The translations under genes were made by a program, and so were the position numbers. From the NCBI GenBank assembly GCA_011947345.1, contig JAAVTG010001003.1, forward strand, positions 1,178,001 to 1,242,000: a stretch of DNA of 64,000 bases, written 5' to 3'. Numbering within the stretch: position 1 is the stretch's first letter; each line of letters begins with the position of its first letter. This document shows positions 59,101 to 64,000 of this stretch, piece after piece. Under the pieces are notes generated by a model. The model did not search any database. It was given only the letters and a program-made list of their open reading frames with translations, and had not been told where the DNA came from. The stretch comes from Phytophthora quininea (lineage: Eukaryota > Oomycota > Peronosporomycetes > Peronosporales > Peronosporaceae).

Positions 59101-61594
59101 TACACGCGTGCCAACAAATGGGATGCAGCCTACCAAGTTGCGCTCAATCATCTGGACAAGTATGAAACAGAACGGCTCTACGTGGAACAAGCACACCGCA
59201 TGGAGCGTGCTGGTAAACTCAAGGAAGCGGAGAAACTCTTCCTGACAGTGAACGAGCCCGACCTTGCCATCAACATGTACAAGAACCACAAAAACTACGA
59301 GCAGATGATTCGTCTCGTGACCAAGTACCGAAAGGATCTACTCAAGGACACGCACCTGTACTTAGCTCAGCAGCTTGAGCATGAAGGCAACTACAAAGAA
59401 GCAGAACACCACTTTGCCGAGGCTGGAGAGTGGCAAGCTGCAGTCAATATGTACCGGTCGAACGATATGTGGGATGAAGCGATTCGCGTTGCTAAATTTC
59501 ACGGCGGCGTTAACGCTTCGAAGCGTGTGGCGTATGCCTGGGCCATGGACTTGGGTGGAGAGCAAGGTGCTAAACTGCTCACGAGACTTGGTCTTATTGA
59601 ACCAGCTATTGACTATGCCATTGAGAGTGGCGCGTTTGAGCACGCGTTTGAGCTGGCACGCAATTGTGCCACCAAAAACTACCTGAAGTTCATCTCAAGC
59701 ATGCGCTCTTCTTGGAAGATGAGGAGCGCTTTAAAGAGGCCGAAGAAGAATTCATTAAAGCAGGAAAGCCTCGCGAAGCGTTGGATATGTATGTGCATCA
59801 GCAGGACTGGCAAAATGCTATGAGGGTGGCCGAAAGTGCCGATCCAGCTTCAGTGGCAGACGTCTTTATCGCGCAAGCTCGACTTTGGATCGAGCGGAAA
59901 GAGCATCAACGCGCTGAAGGATTTTTCCTCAGTGCAGGCAAGCCTGAGTTGGCTCTTGCAGCATACCTGGAAGCTTCAATGTGGGTCGATGCGGTGCGGA
60001 TTGCGAAGCGCCACCTCCCTCACAAACTCATGGAAGTCAACATGGCGCACCAACGTGCCATCTTTTCTGGCGGACCGAAGAAGAAAGAAGAGCTCATGGA
60101 GGCCTGTGAGATGTGGGTGGCGTCTCAGCAATATGTGCAGGCTATCGATGCCTATCTGTCGATTTCCGTGGACCAGATCAGCGACCTCAGCGAGTTGGAG
60201 GAATTGTGGGCGAATGCCATCGAACTGTGTGCCAAGCACGACCCAAGTCGCTACAAATCGATCGTCGAGGAAGTGGCGTCGAGGTTGCTTGGTATGTCTC
60301 GCTTTGACGCTGCCGCGGTACACTTCCAATCCATTGACAAGATGAACGAAGCCTTGGACTGCTACTTGCGCGTGAACAATTGGGCCGCAGCACAGAAGCT
60401 TTGCGAGCAGCATGCGCCGGAATTGCTCCCGCGACTTGAACGTGCACAACAGGCCAGTGCCTTTGGTCACCAACCCGCCGAGGCTAAAGCATCAAGCAAT
60501 CCATACACCCCATCGGCGGATGCCAAAATTCAGTACAATGCAGAGAAGAAGGAGTCCAAGCCTAGCGCTGCAGGAGCGGATAGTGATGATTCTGGACGCG
60601 GTGCCAGCGCTCTCGACGCGTGGATGCAGCGTGGTGAATGGGACAAAGTGCTGTCTTCAGCAGCCAAGCACGGCCCGGGTCTCTCGCCAAATACCTGGTT
60701 TTGCGTTGTAATCGGCTCTGCGAACACGACGAAATGGACACGGCCATCAAGACTATCGCTCAATATGGGATTCCGCTCGACTCGGACGCGCTGGATATGA
60801 CGGAGCAACTCGTTCAAAAGACGCTTGGCTGCAGTCATTCCTTTGAAGAGAACCCTTCACGCCAGGAGGGTCTGGTGGAGCTTGTCAAATGTCTGCGAAA
60901 ACTTGTGAAAGATCTACGAGCACAGGGCAAGGAGTTCCCCAGCTCTCGAGTGCAAAAGATGGAGCAGTGGCTGCTGGTCGCCCACTTTTTCGTCACCAAG
61001 CAGCAGGCGTCGAGCGCAGGCCTCGACGACATCGCTGCCAAGATCAGCATGTCACTGCTGCGCTTCGTGACCGTCCTGCCTGCTGACAAGATGTTTTACC
61101 TCGCTGGTGCGGCTTCTCGCAAGAAGAAGTGGCTCAGCGCTGCCTTTGTGTATTTCAACCGCTATTTGGATCTGTGCGAGGCCATCGACGACGGCGACGC
61201 AAGCAACCTGGAGAATACGGACTTTATCGGCACCGACATCCCGTCGCCGATGGACTTCGCGCTGCCAGAAACCCACTACCTGGCCGAAGAGAGCGCCCGT
61301 GAGGAGATTCGGGACTGGGTGCTCACGATCTCCATGGACCAACAGGTGGCCGAGAAGCTGCCTGAACGCGCCTGCTTGAATTGCAAGGCCAGCATCTACG
61401 AGGCCACGCTGCAGTGCTCCGAGTGCAAGACGACGTCCGAGTCGTGTATCATCACGGGGTTTCCCGTGGCAGCCAAGACGACAGTGCACTGCGCCACCTG
61501 CAAGGTCATCGCCGATCGCGAGACGTGGAACAAGTGGGTCAAGCAGTTTGGCAATTGCCCGTGGTGCTCGGCGCCCCAGAAAATGAGCTACTGA
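56192..61594 (+). CDS. IFT172: Intraflagellar transport protein IFT172
   Basis: Exons 56192-56374 and 56442-61594 give 1,779 residues. The N-terminal part has WD-type repeats ([58 protein letters not shown] once repaired). The rest is a TPR-like helical solenoid with [20 protein letters not shown] matching IFT172. IFT172 links IFT-B to transport in cilia. Four single-base breaks are needed: GGGGG 56551-56555, near 57,020, AAAAA 59674-59678 and GGG 60677-60679. With all four the length is in phase. The C-terminus has several CxxC pairs (CLNC, CSEC, CATC, CPWC), forming a zinc-ribbon-like end. Confidence 0.94.
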
Positions 61595-62010
61595 GCGGAA
61601 GTGTTGACAATGACCTTCATTACATGTACATGCACATTCACTTCAAGTTGAAGGCAACTTCAAAAGCTTAACCAGTCCTTGTTGCATCTTCTGTTCGTAA
61701 GGGACACCAAAAGCGATAAGCTCAACGAAGTCTGGTCGACCGGTAAGCGGCTTAAACTCAATGAGTAAGGAATACTATTGCGAAACCTGACAAGTTTCGC
61801 TGCCCGTTGGGTCTAGTTGATCCATGGGATTATAATCTTTGAAGGAGGTGGAATGGCCGTCGGTCGAGAAGCCTTGCTTGGCCGCTACTTTTTGGTCGGC
61901 AGGCGACTTTGCTTGGGGCCGGTCCCCGCCCAAACATACTTTTTCAATCAAATCATACAAATTGCAGTGAGCCAATCACCGTCCAGAATTGCTTTTACTT
62001 TTTTTTCTGC
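61595..62010. other. Region between IFT172 and PIG-C, with a weak 66-residue frame
   Basis: 416 bases. A polar 66-residue frame on the minus strand (61775-61975) has no recognised motif and could be chance. A CCAAT sequence (gagccaatcac) near 61,970 and a T-rich tract (tttttttt) just before the PIG-C ATG look like its promoter and leader. Confidence 0.35.
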
Positions 62011-63385
62011 ATGACGGAAATCAAGGTGACCGCGGTTGTCGACGCTCGTTCTTCTCTCTGCTCGCCACTGACGAACTGCGCGTGCCCAGCCCAAGTGGAG
62101 GAAGATCCTCTACGCGCCGCAGCCCTACCCAGATAACTATGTGGACGACACGTTCCTGGAGCAGATGCGGACGAACGGTGAGTCTCGATCAAGCAAGAGA
62201 AGGTGATGCTGTGCTAAACGCTTTTGCCAACAGCCAACGTGCGCGACCACGACTACGGCGGGATGGTGCGCTCCGCCGCCGCCATCACCCAGCAGATCTG
62301 CGCCGTCCTGATCTTCTTTGTACGTTTGGAGTCGGTCGCCTGGTCAAATGCAGCAGTGCTAACGGTATTCTGTATCTATGCTCGCAGTCCGTGTTCGAGT
62401 TTGTCCGGCAAGATGCCATCTCCGCCGTGTTTCTGGGCAGCATCGACGTGTTCCTGGCTGTGGTCGGGTTTGTGGTACTTCGGGTCCATCTCGGACTGCC
62501 ATTAGGTATGTGTGTTGTGGTCGATGAGCTAGATTTTATTGACTTTCGCTGCTAGCCGCGTCCGACACGCTGAGCTCCTGCCTGCTGTTCTGCGCGACGC
62601 TGTCGCTGCTGTCGCCGGTGCTGCGGACGCTCACGAAGTCCTATGCGGACGACACGATCTGGGCGTTGGCTTCGTTCCTGGGGCTGCTGCATGTCGTTAC
62701 GCACGACTACAACTACGTCAACTCGGGCATCGGCCGGTGAGTGCGAGTGGTTTTGGCCTTGTGCGACGAGATGCTGCTATAGCTGTGTACAGTGCCGCGA
62801 CTGACACGTGCTGTTGTGTTGTGTTTGGTGCTCCTTGTCCCGCGTGGCAGCTTCAGCGGCACCATCTCGCTGAACGCCGCCATCTTCACGGCGGTGCTGC
62901 TGGGCTCGCGACTGCAGTCGAACGAGCACGTGTTCGCGTTCGTGCTGCTGGCCATCGAGATCTTTGCCGTGTTCCCCATCATCCAGCGCGAGGTCAAGGT
63001 GTGTGTGTGCATTGTGTGCTCCTATTGCCAACCTGCCTACTCTAACTTGCATGAAACGTTTTGTGCGGCAGCGCCACTCGGAGCGGCTGCATCTGCTGAC
63101 GGCGGCGGCGCTGTTCGCGCTCTCGTCGGCGCTGACCTGGCAGCTCTCGGCGCTGCTGTGCGCAGGCTCGGGCGCACTGCTGCTCTTCCTGGCGTTCGTG
63201 TGCCCGCTCTGGTTCATGCACGTGCAGGAGACCAAGAAGTGAGCGTTTTTCCGCCGATTTGCGGCCCGGCGTGCGTCAGTGCCCGGGCCAACTGCGTTCG
63301 AAGGTGTGAGCTGACTGTTTGGTTCCTTTTATTTGTCCGCAGCGAGATTCTCGGGCCTTGGGACATCGCCCACATCCAGCAGTGA
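62011..63385 (+). CDS. PIGC: GPI-GlcNAc transferase subunit PIG-C/Gpi2
   Basis: Eight exons (62011-62025, 62090-62177, 62234-62319, 62388-62505, 62556-62736, 62851-62998, 63072-63238, 63343-63385) give 281 residues in phase. The first exon is only five codons (MTEIK). The start region reads [20 protein letters not shown], a PIG-C hallmark. Later motifs are [40 protein letters not shown] and [10 protein letters not shown] at the end. It is a multi-pass subunit of the complex that starts GPI synthesis. PIG-G lies in the same window, but the genes are 47 kb apart and probably unlinked in regulation. Confidence 0.93.
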
Positions 63386-63473
63386 GGGCCGCGCGCGGCC
63401 ACCCGTTGCTCGGTCTCCGGTCTTGTGCGCACGAGGAGTCGCGACCGCTCAGGCAAACACGGCCCCTCGAAGA

Positions 63474-64000
63474 TGGCTACATTCGCAGCTTTTTCCGTCG
63501 AACCGGTCGAGTCCCGCGTGGTGCATCTGTCTAAAAAAGTATCTTGCAGCCGCCCAGCCGTTCCGTTCACTGCCAGCTATTTGGCCAGTTTCAGCGGGAA
63601 GGCGAGCAGGCTGTCTGCGTCGAAGTGCCTCGCCTCAGCGGACTGCTTGAAGCGCTGCACCCCGAGGGAGCCTCTGGTCCTGCCGCTACCGGCTGGCACC
63701 AAGTACGCATCCCTGGACGGACGGCTGTGGCTGCGGTGCCGGAGACCGACCGACGGAGACTATCGTCGCCCGCGCCGACCCAGCCAACGGTGCTGCGGGG
63801 CTCAGCTGAGCGCGTGGGGTTCGACGCCGCTTTGAAGGCCAATGGCAGTCCGTAATAGAAACGCCACCGGACAACTTGGAACGAGCGCCGCTGGCACGTC
63901 ACGATGAAGCGGCTCGGTTTGGAGGCGGTGTCTGGCCGCGGCGCGACCTCCCTGCAGGCACGTCGTCGTCGCGCGCTCCGTCGAGGTGGTCTGCGCGGGC
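63474..64000 (+). CDS. Unidentified reading frame running to the right edge
   Basis: A frame begins MATFAAFSVEPVESRVVHLS at 63474. One base added to the AAAAAA run at 63535-63540 would join it to a second frame (LFGQFQREGEQAVCVEV, then ALHPEGASG) which ends at 63855. A third frame (FEGQWQSVIETPPDNLER) is open to the window edge, so an intron or another base error could extend the gene. I recognise no family. Existence of a gene is moderately supported by codon use; its structure is unresolved. Confidence 0.35.

Noticed and set aside
1..64000. Many apparent frameshift pseudogenes
   Set aside because: The breaks sit at homopolymers, are nearly always one base short, and restore essential genes exactly. 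Assembly error is the simpler reading.
1..64000. Secreted RXLR or Crinkler effectors
   Set aside because: No frame has a signal peptide followed by RXLR-EER or the LFLAK motif; RxLR-like letters in other proteins lack this context.

Overview
This 64 kb window is nuclear DNA of a flagellated oomycete, probably a Phytophthora or Pythium relative. The evidence is a gene-dense layout of about 33 protein genes on both strands, with short gaps and short GT-AG introns of about 55-165 bp. Codon use is GC-rich. Family combinations typical of stramenopiles are present (START/FYVE proteins, a PSP1-domain protein, a FAR1-like zinc protein), and so are ciliary genes (IFT172, CFAP20DC), which are expected in a zoospore-forming species. 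I see no tRNA, rRNA, CRISPR array, intact transposon or RXLR/Crinkler-type effector gene.

Layout. 0-4.1 kb: 3' part of splicing factor RBM22 (+), then a compact Dicer-like RNase III (-). 4.2-9.4 kb: mitochondrial bL32 (-), diverging from a RIB7-type riboflavin reductase (+), then trehalose-6-phosphate phosphatase and a carnitine-pathway dioxygenase (both +). 9.5-15.5 kb: a PHD/extended-PHD chromatin protein and the GPI ethanolamine-phosphate transferase PIG-G. 15.8-20.0 kb: eIF5A (-), an ADF/cofilin (+) and a SERINC protein (-). 20.2-27.6 kb: a large protein with four FAR1-like zinc domains, then CFAP20DC. 27.7-30 kb: a cyclic-nucleotide phosphodiesterase fused to a voltage-sensor domain (-). 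31-37 kb: a PSP1-domain protein, then START-FYVE and GAF-like reading frames that may be one gene. 37-41.4 kb: a small membrane protein (-), an SDR protein with a Cys4 knuckle, uracil phosphoribosyltransferase and a small FYVE protein. 41.8-48 kb: a kinesin-14, a two-helix protein (-), proteasome subunit PSMA6 (-) and a PuuE-type allantoinase (+). 48-56 kb: a UVRAG/Vps38 protein (-), a PI4K-gamma-like kinase (+), a METTL21-like methyltransferase (+) and GTPase GNL1 (-). 56-63.4 kb: IFT172 and PIG-C (both +). An unidentified reading frame runs to the right edge.

Functional themes: GPI-anchor synthesis (PIG-G, PIG-C), phosphoinositide and endosome biology (two FYVE proteins, UVRAG, PI4K-gamma-like, SERINC), cilia (IFT172, CFAP20DC) and RNA metabolism (RBM22, Dicer-like, PSP1). 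The genes are not arranged as operons. Many neighbours diverge from 100-200 bp gaps that probably act as shared promoters.

One property governs how the window should be read. At least a dozen genes carry a single-base frame break at a homopolymer of four or more. In nearly every case adding one base of the same kind restores a protein that matches its family. This looks like systematic undercalling of homopolymers in the assembly, not gene decay. The strongest biological candidate is the voltage-sensor-phosphodiesterase fusion at 27.7-29.9 kb.
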